Assembly (NCBI GenBank): GCA_937897365.1
Contig: CALCOP010000011.1
Location: 1 to 16,475, forward strand
Reading direction: 5' to 3'
Length of the DNA stretch: 16,475 nt
DNA from: an uncultured euryarchaeote
GTDB lineage: Archaea > Thermoplasmatota > Poseidoniia > Poseidoniales > Poseidoniaceae
Part shown: positions 6,632 through 13,932 of the stretch, piece by piece
Layout: the number at the start of each line of letters is the position of its first letter
Numbering within the stretch: the stretch's first letter is position 1
Notes under the pieces: model-generated
Told to the model about the DNA's origin: nothing
The model's database searches: none
The model's input: only the letters and a program-made list of their open reading frames with translations
Translations under genes and position numbers: made by a program

Positions 6632-7543
6632 TCAAACATTCTTTGCCCAATCAGCGGGGGGCTTTGAAACATCAATTTTGGTAATCTTTGCCCACTCTAC
6701 CTTTCGCGGTACTTTTTCGCCGACGACATGCATTTCAAGCGAAAGGCCATAGGGTATTTTTGCAACGATATTGTTGCCGCCGGTGTTTAACGTCACCTCA
6801 CTTGGATTGTTTGAAAAGAATGACAGCAGAGAACGTTGGTGTTCTACCACAGCGGTAACGGGGCTCTTACGTTCTGAAAACCATGAACGCAACTTCCCTC
6901 CTAATCCGAGGCCAAACACATCACCCTTGAGCATCAAACCTCCGTGTAAATGTACTTCGTCCCACGTGTTGAACCCTTCCAAAGTTTCTTTCAAATCTTC
7001 ATTGAGCTCACCGGGAGTTGTGGTTTCTAAAATCTTGATAAATCCTGCCTCATCGACCATTTCTGCAGCTAAATCTTCAGGTATTTCTGGCCATTCCAGC
7101 CGTTGGTGCGTCATCGCTACGATGACTCGCATTTCGATGGATTGTTCTGGCGTGAGTGATAGCCGTTTTTCGTGCAATGCTTTCAAAATTCGTGCTTTTC
7201 GAGCAATGCGATCTGCCACACCATCGTGGTTATGTTGAGTTCCATTATTTCGGTTTTGGACGAAATGGTGTTCATCGGTTATCGTGAATGATCCAGCCCA
7301 ATGCTTTTGCTCAACCACCAGCATCGTATTGCCGCCAATAACGATCATGTCAATTTCCCTTCTTCCTCCCTTGGGGTCGGGTATTCGAACCGATTCAAAA
7401 ATGTGCCATCCATTGTCTCTCCCGGCGGCTCTGGATAACTTGCACAGCCTCATTTCTGCAAGGTCGCCGGCGCGATGAATATCGTCGGGTGGATGTTTTA
7501 ATCGCCGGGAACGCAACCAATTCCATCGTACTTTGAGCGACAT
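6632..7543 (-). CDS. NERD-domain (nuclease-related) protein
   Basis: A 303-residue protein with an N-terminal NERD domain, about residues 25-130, a PD-(D/E)xK nuclease-like fold. The predicted catalytic residues are all present: the early acidic residue in GDLAEMRL (E30), D65 in RREIDMIVIGG, and E78-Q79-K80 in VVEQKHWAGSF. Residues 130-303 have no recognised domain, and no membrane helix is evident. NERD domains are usually fused to helicases, kinases or membrane segments; here the domain stands with an unknown C-terminal part only. Cellular role unknown; DNA processing is the family expectation. Its ribosome binding site GGTGATC (7554-7548) contains the stop codon of the preceding phosphatase, so translation is probably coupled. 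Last gene of the operon starting at 9727. Confidence 0.82.
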   Translation of the reverse strand: MSLKVRWNWLRSRRLKHPPDDIHRAGDLAEMRLCKLSRAAGRDNGWHIFESVRIPDPKGGRREIDMIVIGGNTMLVVEQKHWAGSFTITDEHHFVQNRNNGTQHNHDGVADRIARKARILKALHEKRLSLTPEQSIEMRVIVAMTHQRLEWPEIPEDLAAEMVDEAGFIKILETTTPGELNEDLKETLEGFNTWDEVHLHGGLMLKGDVFGLGLGGKLRSWFSERKSPVTAVVEHQRSLLSFFSNNPSEVTLNTGGNNIVAKIPYGLSLEMHVVGEKVPRKVEWAKITKIDVSKPPADWAKNV

Positions 7544-7549
7544 GATTGA

Positions 7550-8338
7550 TCACCGAAGTAATTCATCGACGCTTTTCACTATCACGCTGGGTTGCTGTTC
7601 AGCACCTTCAGGCAATTGTGCAACGTCATCCATGGTCGCTTCTCCGGAAAGAACGAGGACGCCAACGCAGCCTGCGCGCGTTGCCATAGCCAAGTCGGTG
7701 TACAAACGGTCTCCAACCATAGCGCAGCGGGCTGGATCAAGTCCTAAAGCTTCGATTTTATGCAAAATCATACCCGCATTTGGCTTACCTGTAATGTGTT
7801 CAGGTTCGACGCCCGTCGTTACTTTTAGCATGGCCAGATAAGCGCCAACATCAGGAAGTCCACCATCCGGCGATGGACAAACCATGTCGGGGTGGCTTGC
7901 CACCAAGGGTACGCCTTGGTGAAGGTAAATACTGCCCTGTGAAATCTTTTCATAATTGATTTCCGTATCATATCCCAGAACAACATATTGCGGATTCTTA
8001 CTGCGAGTTTCAATACCCTTTTGTTCGAGCATCTCTCGCATCCCTTCCGTTCCAATTAACCATGTTTCAGTTACTGAATTGGAAGCGAGCCATGAGAGCA
8101 GGTCGTGGGTTGAAAGCAAAACATCCTCTTCCTCAGCCGGTATTCCGAAAGCACGTAATTTTTTGACGTATTGCTTCACACTTCGACTTGAATTATTAGA
8201 TAGAAAGTAACGTTTTACGCCCTTACTGTCGCATCTTGATAAAAACTCAAGCGCACCATCAATGAGTTCACCTCCAAGATAAATTGTACCATCAAGGTCG
8301 AGAAAAACAGCATCAATTCCTTCGAGTTGAGCGTCCAT
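7550..8338 (-). CDS. HAD-superfamily phosphatase, NagD-like (class IIA)
   Basis: A 262-residue cytoplasmic phosphatase. The four HAD motifs are complete: nucleophile D14 and acid/base D16 in FLDLDGTIY, motif II S47 in FLSNNSS, motif III K185 in ITGKPNAGM, and motif IV D210 and D215 in MVGDRLYTD. The class IIA (NagD/PGP/4-nitrophenylphosphatase) cap lies between motifs II and III, about residues 80-180. Family members act on nucleotide monophosphates, phosphoglycolate or sugar phosphates; the substrate cannot be chosen from the sequence. It starts 9 bases after the reductase gene, and the gap carries a good ribosome binding site (GAGGTGG, then AAAA and ATG). A link to lipid metabolism through the preceding gene is possible but could be only operon packing. 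Confidence 0.9.
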   Translation of the reverse strand: MDAQLEGIDAVFLDLDGTIYLGGELIDGALEFLSRCDSKGVKRYFLSNNSSRSVKQYVKKLRAFGIPAEEEDVLLSTHDLLSWLASNSVTETWLIGTEGMREMLEQKGIETRSKNPQYVVLGYDTEINYEKISQGSIYLHQGVPLVASHPDMVCPSPDGGLPDVGAYLAMLKVTTGVEPEHITGKPNAGMILHKIEALGLDPARCAMVGDRLYTDLAMATRAGCVGVLVLSGEATMDDVAQLPEGAEQQPSVIVKSVDELLR

Positions 8339-8347
8339 TTTTCCACC

Positions 8348-9727
8348 TCAAAACAACAGCGTTTTCATCATAAACCAAGGTGAATGTAGATTCTCTTGAG
8401 CCTCTTTACTTGCAATCATTTCAGTCATCATTTCTTGCAGTGCAGGCTTCTTCTCGGCCTTGCCAACAAACCAATTCAGAAGCCATGATTTTCGACTGAG
8501 TTTTTGCATTCGATAGGAATTGATGAGTTCGGGACCTAAGACGCGCCAGACCTCGTCTTGATATTCTTCGAAAGGTTTCTTTTCCATAATGTGGCGAGCC
8601 GCCATTTCCCCGGTAACCAGCGCATTACCCACGCCCTCGCCTGAAAATGGGTCGATCAGTGATGCTGCATCTCCAACTAATCGAATACCGTTCATGCTTG
8701 AACGGCGAGGCTGGCGAGAGTTTTTCTTGCGCGGAGAACCAAACGGTAGTTGCCATCCGCGCGCTGATTTCGGAATCATTTCTGCATCAGCAAACCGCTC
8801 CTTGAACATGGGGTGATTTGCGATGACATCCGCTTGGAGTGCTTTCAGTTTCTTTTTTTGTTTGTTCAAAAGCCCGACGACCATTCCGATGCCTACATTC
8901 ACGACATTCTCAGAGACAGGGAAGAGCCAGAAGTAACCAGGAATGACGGTATCGACAAAGTGAATTTCAATATCGCCGATATTCTCGCCACAACCCTTGA
9001 CATTGCGCCAGTATTCGCGATATCCGCCACAGTAGTGGTCTCGATCGACCATCTCTTCACCATATGTTGATTCGACAACGGAGTATGCAACAGGACATCG
9101 ATAGCCCGCAGCCCCAACCAGTTCACGTGTGTAGAACGTGCGCTCTTCACCCTTTCGTCCACCGATTCGAACGACAATGCCAGCAGCATGCCGAGCATCT
9201 CCACTTCCCTCGCCGGGGTCTTCTCCTCCGTTACCGTCATCAAAGAGTACTCGACGGACTTCGCCTCCCTGGATAACAGAACCCCCCGCATCGCGTACTA
9301 AGGATTGGCAACGATTGAACAGTAAGGAATCGAATTGGGCGCGAGGTAACGCATATCCCGCCTCAAGCCGCTCCACATCCTCTTCGGGTAGCGGGACTCG
9401 TACAGAATTGCCTTTTGGTGAGGAAAACACAATCCCTGTCACTCTAAAATGGGGTGTCGCCTCTAAATCTTCTTTCACACCAAGACCTTCGACATGAGAA
9501 AGGGATTTGCCGCCAACAGCATCGCCGCAAATCTTGTCGCGCGGCCACACTTCTTTTTCAATCAATAAAACCCGAGCCCCGGCTTTTGCAAGGTAGCCTG
9601 CAGCAGATGACCCACCAGGGCCTCCGCCTACCACTATGGCATCAAATTCAGCACCACTTTCTGGGACTTCACCGGTTTCTATGGGTTGTTCCCATGACCG
9701 AACAGTAGCCTCCGCCTCACTCGTCAT
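8348..9727 (-). CDS. Geranylgeranyl reductase family FAD-dependent oxidoreductase
   Basis: A flavoprotein of the geranylgeranyl/digeranylgeranylglycerophospholipid reductase family, which saturates isoprenoid chains of archaeal membrane lipids. After a 28-residue acidic N-terminal extension comes the dinucleotide motif VVGGGPGGSSAAGYLA (32-47) and E57. The family motif WPRDKICGDAVGG (61-73) follows, then PGYFWLFP (263-270) in the substrate domain and RLVGDAASLIDPFSGEGVGNAL (349-370), the second FAD motif. Two oddities are visible: residues 164-178 form a Gly/Asp/Glu-rich insert, and the usual GADG motif is GAAG (205-208). The paralogous bacterial/plant enzymes acting on chlorophyll side chains or other polyprenyls are alternatives. 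No ribosome binding site is visible, as expected for a leading, perhaps leaderless, gene; it heads the operon with the phosphatase and the NERD protein. Confidence 0.9.
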   Translation of the reverse strand: MTSEAEATVRSWEQPIETGEVPESGAEFDAIVVGGGPGGSSAAGYLAKAGARVLLIEKEVWPRDKICGDAVGGKSLSHVEGLGVKEDLEATPHFRVTGIVFSSPKGNSVRVPLPEEDVERLEAGYALPRAQFDSLLFNRCQSLVRDAGGSVIQGGEVRRVLFDDGNGGEDPGEGSGDARHAAGIVVRIGGRKGEERTFYTRELVGAAGYRCPVAYSVVESTYGEEMVDRDHYCGGYREYWRNVKGCGENIGDIEIHFVDTVIPGYFWLFPVSENVVNVGIGMVVGLLNKQKKKLKALQADVIANHPMFKERFADAEMIPKSARGWQLPFGSPRKKNSRQPRRSSMNGIRLVGDAASLIDPFSGEGVGNALVTGEMAARHIMEKKPFEEYQDEVWRVLGPELINSYRMQKLSRKSWLLNWFVGKAEKKPALQEMMTEMIASKEAQENLHSPWFMMKTLLF

Positions 9728-9831
9728 GCAAGGAACACATCCGAGTCACTTCTTGAGTCTTAGCGTTCATGCGGTTGTAAATCATCAGTCTGAACCGTTA
9801 TGCTCATTCGGCGCCACTCCGGCCACGAGGT

Positions 9832-10830
9832 ATGGGCGAGACCGCATCTCAGCTTGGTGTGGGGTTAGAAGCAGGCCCTGCGACGCCAGAGCAGAGAAAG
9901 AAAGCGCTGCTCGCTTTACTTGTTGTTACAGCAGTATGGGGCGCCACCTTCATTTGGATGAAGCAGGCACTCAACGCTCTTGATACAGAGATCGTAGAAT
10001 ACGGGCGATTCGAAGTCGTTGCCGTCTTGGTTGCTGCTCGATTCGCAGTGGCAGCCCTGGCAATGCTGTTGTTCTTTCCGAAAGCACGCGCTGCACTTAT
10101 GGATGCTGAACAATGGCGGGGGGGATTGATTCTTGGAAGTATAATGCTGGTCGGGTTTGTCACGCAAATGATAGGATTAGAGGATATCAGTCCATCAGTA
10201 TCGGCATTTCTCACATCGTTGTATGTGGTTTTTACAGCTCTCATCACCGTGATTTTTACAAAAACTCGTCCATCTCAAACACTGATTCTCGGTGTCTTTC
10301 TTGCGACATTCGGGGCGGGTTTCATCCAAGGGCCTCCTCACCTCACATGGGGCATTGGAGAAATCCTCACCGTAATCTGTGCAGTATTCTTCGCCTTACA
10401 TATAATCTACACCCAGAAAATTACTCAACAAATCGAACCAATTGGAGTGACACAAACCTCGTTTTTGGTTATAACCATAGGCTCAATCTTCCTTCTTTTG
10501 GCCATTGGAGGAGGTCGGACACAAGCTCCATGGGATATGGTGTTCAAAGACGGTGTTTTCTTGCAAGTGCTCTGTCTTGGATTGGGCGGCTCCTTGTTTT
10601 GTCTTCTTCTTCTGAACCTCTATCAGAGGTATTTGCACCCGATTCAAGCCGCTATTATTTACGCCCTTGAACCCGTTTGGGCGACAATGTACGGTCTTGG
10701 ACTTGGCCTTGATGAGTGGAGTTTTTGGATTCTTCTTGGCGGCGGGTCGCTCTTTTTTGGTAACATTGTGGTTGAAATTTTCTCAAGTGCAGAAAGTGAA
10801 GAGTTAATGACGGCCGGCGACTCGACATAA
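9832..10830 (+). CDS. EamA/DMT-family transporter, 10 membrane helices
   Basis: A 332-residue member of the drug/metabolite transporter superfamily with two EamA repeats, about residues 27-158 and 172-318, giving ten predicted membrane helices. Typical sequence points are VWGATFIWMK in helix 1, ISPSVSAFLTSLYVVFTALI at the end of repeat 1, and HPIQAAIIYALEPVWATMYG in repeat 2, the family pattern of A-x-x-x-x-LEPV. Relatives export amino acids, nucleotides or other metabolites. The next gene is a Cys/Met-metabolism enzyme only 12 bases away, so export of a sulfur amino acid or precursor is a plausible guess. The ATG at 9832 is the only in-frame ATG before helix 1; it has no properly spaced ribosome binding site. 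Confidence 0.9.
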   Translation: MGETASQLGVGLEAGPATPEQRKKALLALLVVTAVWGATFIWMKQALNALDTEIVEYGRFEVVAVLVAARFAVAALAMLLFFPKARAALMDAEQWRGGLILGSIMLVGFVTQMIGLEDISPSVSAFLTSLYVVFTALITVIFTKTRPSQTLILGVFLATFGAGFIQGPPHLTWGIGEILTVICAVFFALHIIYTQKITQQIEPIGVTQTSFLVITIGSIFLLLAIGGGRTQAPWDMVFKDGVFLQVLCLGLGGSLFCLLLLNLYQRYLHPIQAAIIYALEPVWATMYGLGLGLDEWSFWILLGGGSLFFGNIVVEIFSSAESEELMTAGDST

Positions 10831-10842
10831 CTGAGGGATTGT

Positions 10843-12027
10843 ATGGCGGAGGAAAAAAATCTTGATTTGAATGGGTTTGGAAGTAAAGCAGTACACAGCG
10901 GAACCAACCACATTGGCGATGCAGTCAATACGCCAATTTTCCAATCCTCAACGTACAAGCTCACCGACGAGCGATACGCTGGTTGGGCAGCTGGTGCTCA
11001 GCATACACTTCTTTATGCTCGAATTTCTTCAGTCAATTCTGCAGCAGTCGCTGAAAAATTAACTGCGATGGAAGGCGGCGAAGACGCTGAAACCTTCTCA
11101 TCAGGAATGGCGGCAATTTCTACAACACTGATGGCATTTGTTTCAGCCGGAGATCACATCGTGGCCTCGCCGGATGTTTACGGCGGGACCTATGCTTTAC
11201 TTACCGAAGAACTCCCACGTTTTGGCGTTGAAACGACCATGGCAGACATGCGCGACCCCGCATCCTACGAAGCAGCAATCCAGCCGAATACGAAGATTCT
11301 CTACATTGAAACACTTACCAATCCCGTGCTCAAGGTTTGTGACATTCCGGCAATGGTTGCTATTGCGAAGAAGCATAATCTTCTCTGTATTATCGATAAT
11401 ACATTTGCATCTCCGTGGGCATGCCAACCCTTGTCCATGGGGGTCGACCTTGTTATACACTCAACAACAAAGTATCTTGGCGGCCACTCTGACATTATTG
11501 GCGGCGGAGTTGTTGGTTCCAAGGAACTCATCGCTGAAGTATTTGGTAGAAAAGCGGTCTTTGGCGGTAGCCCCGATCCCCATACCTGCTTCCTTCTCGA
11601 GAGAGGGATGCGCACCCTTCACGTTCGCATGCCGACAATCTGTGAGAATGCGGCTGAACTCGCAAAGCGTCTTGAAGGCCACCCGATGATTGAGAAAGTC
11701 AACCATCCTTCACTCACGTCGCATGATGATTATGAAGTCGCTCAACGCGTAATGCCGAAGGGAACCGGAATGATTGCATTTGTTGTCAAAGGTGGCGATG
11801 CTGCAGCATTGAAATTTATGCGTGGCCTCAAGATGATTTACGAAGCAACAAGTCTTGGCGGTGTTGAATCATTGGTCGAATGTCCATTCAATTCCAGTCA
11901 TCAAATGATTCCCGAAGATGTTCGTCACGCAGCAGGCCTTGTTCCGGGATTTGTTCGAATGAGTATTGGAATTGAAGACATTGAAGACTTGTGGGCTGAC
12001 CTTGAAAGAGGCTTTGCCAATCTTTGA
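10843..12027 (+). CDS. Cys/Met metabolism PLP-dependent enzyme (cystathionine synthase/lyase type)
   Basis: A 394-residue fold-type I PLP enzyme of the cystathionine gamma-synthase/lyase and O-acetylhomoserine sulfhydrylase family. The Schiff-base lysine is K210 in HSTTKYLGGHSD; D186 in CIIDNTFASP contacts the PLP ring nitrogen; Y113 in SPDVYGGTY stacks on PLP; FSSGMAAIS (85-93) is the cofactor phosphate loop, and Y59-R61 region (LLYARISS) is the neighbouring-subunit YxR motif (Y58-A59-R60). The C-terminal SLGGVESLVECPF carries the conserved substrate-binding block. Length is normal. Synthase, beta- or gamma-lyase and sulfhydrylase activities are not separable by eye. GAGGG at 10833-10837 is a well-placed ribosome binding site. 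Operon with the EamA transporter; its stop is 2 bases from the end of the convergent gene. Confidence 0.92.
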   Translation: MAEEKNLDLNGFGSKAVHSGTNHIGDAVNTPIFQSSTYKLTDERYAGWAAGAQHTLLYARISSVNSAAVAEKLTAMEGGEDAETFSSGMAAISTTLMAFVSAGDHIVASPDVYGGTYALLTEELPRFGVETTMADMRDPASYEAAIQPNTKILYIETLTNPVLKVCDIPAMVAIAKKHNLLCIIDNTFASPWACQPLSMGVDLVIHSTTKYLGGHSDIIGGGVVGSKELIAEVFGRKAVFGGSPDPHTCFLLERGMRTLHVRMPTICENAAELAKRLEGHPMIEKVNHPSLTSHDDYEVAQRVMPKGTGMIAFVVKGGDAAALKFMRGLKMIYEATSLGGVESLVECPFNSSHQMIPEDVRHAAGLVPGFVRMSIGIEDIEDLWADLERGFANL

Positions 12028-12029
12028 AA

Positions 12030-13784
12030 TTAATTTGCTTCACCCGTCGCAGTCTTGAGTGCGCTGAATGCTTCCATCCACACATCAGTCGCTTCATCGA
12101 CGTGTTCACTTGCACAATTGTAGAGGTGTTTTCCAGCTTCAAGCAGTTCTTTGGTTGCAGCCAGCCAAGCGCCCCCGCGATCCCTCGCATTGATTTCAAA
12201 ATGCCACTCTTGTCCTGTAGAGCGTCCAGCAGCAAGTAACCAAGCCCACGCAGCGGCAGCGGAATCAATTGAGTCATGACGCTGCGTTGCGACACGCTCA
12301 GCTTTTCCGTCTCCCTCCAATAACCCCATTAAAATCAAGTCATGAACAGAACCCGTTGCTCCAGTCAAAGCATCATTGCGCGTTGGGAAACGAGAGATTT
12401 TCTGAGCGGTTTCTCTTGCGGAATCTAAACTCTTGAGGAAATTTCCAAACGGCTGAGGTTTCTTCAACTGTTTTTTCCAGATTTCTTCCGCTTCATCCCC
12501 GGTGATTCCAAGTCCAGCAAGACCTTCTAAGCCCCATTCTTCCCACATTGCACCAAGAACATTCCCACAACTGGTTCCTTCCATAACTTCGAGTGCTGCT
12601 GCCTTTCTTTCCGAAACATCACCTTTTGCCGTAATGCGCATACCCTCTCCATCGACAGGACCTTTTTTCATCGAAGCATAAAGCATGTGTGCAGCGAGGT
12701 GTCGTTCATCATTTGAGCCAGGGTGAGATTGCAGCGCTTCTTCAATCGCGTCGAAATCCATTCCAGTTATCCATGATTCTCCAACGACTAATCCACTGTC
12801 GATTGAATCCAACACCGCACGTCGAATTGCTAAGGCAATGACACCTTCATTCATGGTCAAGCCCTGCCATGCATCGAGGATTTTTTCCTTTCCTTCGGTC
12901 GCTGAATCCGGTAAAGGTGCATCCTTAGCCCACCCTTTCGGTGTCCAATTTGCATCGATTTCAAGTATTGACGGCAGGAAAGGTGGGAGCATTGAGAGAG
13001 CCAAATGGTGGATGAAAGAAGACTCCTTTTTTTCAGTTTTTGAAAGAACATCAAACCCTATTGCCAGGACTGGCCCGTGCTTGAATGAAAACCGAATATA
13101 ACCCTCCCCACTTGGATGGAAGTCGAGAACCGATTGAGCATCGATGCCTTCTGTTGTCCATACAGGAACGGACAAATCATCGTATTTGGTGAATGAGAAT
13201 CGCGAGCGCTGCAAGACATCATCGAGCCACTCATCTGGAGGCGATGGTTTCGGTCCAGTGCATACAAACCCGCCTTTCCAAGTGAAGAAATACATTCCTC
13301 GCTTCGCGTGATCCTCCCAAGGTAACATACGCAAAGTTAGGTTAGAATAATTCTGCAATCCTGCCAAATAGCCTTGCTTTCCCTCACCTCTGCGAATGAA
13401 AGAGGCTGAACCAAACGAACCTGAAGTAAATTTTCCAACAACCGTTATGTCATCATCATGAGCGGCATGAAGGGAACCTGCAAACGCCTTAGCAACGGGG
13501 TCGCCACGTTTGGCCATCATTCGCTTGCTGAGCCAAGCCAAGTCGTGTTTCTTGCGAATAACTGTTTCAAGTGCTTTCATTGTCTTCGTAACAGGATCAG
13601 TTCTGCCCCATCGAAGTTTTCCTTTCCAGGTCATGGTTGGAAGGTGAGCTCTCGGGTTATCCAACAATTTTGCTAATTCACGCTTGAGTTTATTGGCAGT
13701 CGCTTCATTTGCATGCTTGGTCCCTCGCATACGGAATCGCTGCTTTTTTTGGCCAGGAAATTCTACTTTCGACGGACCAGCCAT
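12030..13784 (-). CDS. Hypothetical protein, 584 residues, no recognised family
   Basis: A long, clearly coding protein that I do not recognise. The first 70 residues are rich in Lys and Arg (e.g. PGQKKQRFRMRGTKH), suggesting nucleic-acid or ribosome contact. The middle (about 115-260) is rich in aromatic and beta-forming residues (GSFGSASFIRRG, KRGMYFFTWKGGFVCTGPKP), and the C-terminal half (about 300-584) is mostly helical and Trp-rich (GAMWEEWGLEGLAGLGI, AAAAWAWLLAAG). No signal peptide, membrane segment, Walker motif or zinc cluster is visible. The ATG is supported by GAGGGG five bases upstream. It is divergent from the AAA ATPase gene and appears to share its TATA element, so the two may act together; this is inference from position only. 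Confidence 0.85.
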   Translation of the reverse strand: MAGPSKVEFPGQKKQRFRMRGTKHANEATANKLKRELAKLLDNPRAHLPTMTWKGKLRWGRTDPVTKTMKALETVIRKKHDLAWLSKRMMAKRGDPVAKAFAGSLHAAHDDDITVVGKFTSGSFGSASFIRRGEGKQGYLAGLQNYSNLTLRMLPWEDHAKRGMYFFTWKGGFVCTGPKPSPPDEWLDDVLQRSRFSFTKYDDLSVPVWTTEGIDAQSVLDFHPSGEGYIRFSFKHGPVLAIGFDVLSKTEKKESSFIHHLALSMLPPFLPSILEIDANWTPKGWAKDAPLPDSATEGKEKILDAWQGLTMNEGVIALAIRRAVLDSIDSGLVVGESWITGMDFDAIEEALQSHPGSNDERHLAAHMLYASMKKGPVDGEGMRITAKGDVSERKAAALEVMEGTSCGNVLGAMWEEWGLEGLAGLGITGDEAEEIWKKQLKKPQPFGNFLKSLDSARETAQKISRFPTRNDALTGATGSVHDLILMGLLEGDGKAERVATQRHDSIDSAAAAWAWLLAAGRSTGQEWHFEINARDRGGAWLAATKELLEAGKHLYNCASEHVDEATDVWMEAFSALKTATGEAN

Positions 13785-13932
13785 AGATTCCCCTCACACC
13801 TATCCAAATGCACCTGTCGTTTGAGTTCTTCGCGCCTTAAATACTGTTGATGTGTGAAAGAGTGGAGCGGAAAAAACCCCCTGTATGTGACTCCCACATC
13901 TGCGGTCGGACCTGCTCTTTTGAGGAATTACG
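13785..13932. promoter_or_regulatory. Divergent promoter with one symmetric TATA element
   Basis: These 148 bases separate the 584-residue gene from the AAA ATPase. The only good TATA element is TTAAATA at 13837-13843 (TATTTAA on the other strand), usable in both directions. At the usual 25-30 base distance it predicts starts near 13866 (plus) and 13812 (minus), giving leaders of about 67 and 28 bases. Both genes carry ribosome binding sites: GAGGA before the ATPase ATG at 13933, and GAGGGG before 13784. The ATPase leader contains a small hairpin, ATGTG-ACTCC-CACAT (13885-13899), of unknown meaning. Confidence 0.45.

Noticed and set aside
9728..9831. Specific promoter elements between geranylgeranyl reductase and EamA genes
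   Set aside because: The divergent gap must contain promoters, but the only TATA-like string (minus-strand GATTTACAA near 9774-9784) is weak and I see no clear element for the plus strand.
10113..10670. 185-codon open frame overlapping the EamA gene in another frame
   Set aside because: The EamA frame shows ten membrane helices and family motifs; the alternative reading lacks any, and is an out-of-frame shadow.
11138..11689. 183-codon open frame overlapping the PLP enzyme
   Set aside because: It covers the PLP-binding core of a well-conserved enzyme read in a different frame; no motif supports it.
13337..13350. TTAGGTTAGAATAA, resembling a second iron box
   Set aside because: It lies inside the coding sequence of the 584-residue gene, and the second half (AATAA) does not pair with TTAGG, so it is not a palindromic operator.
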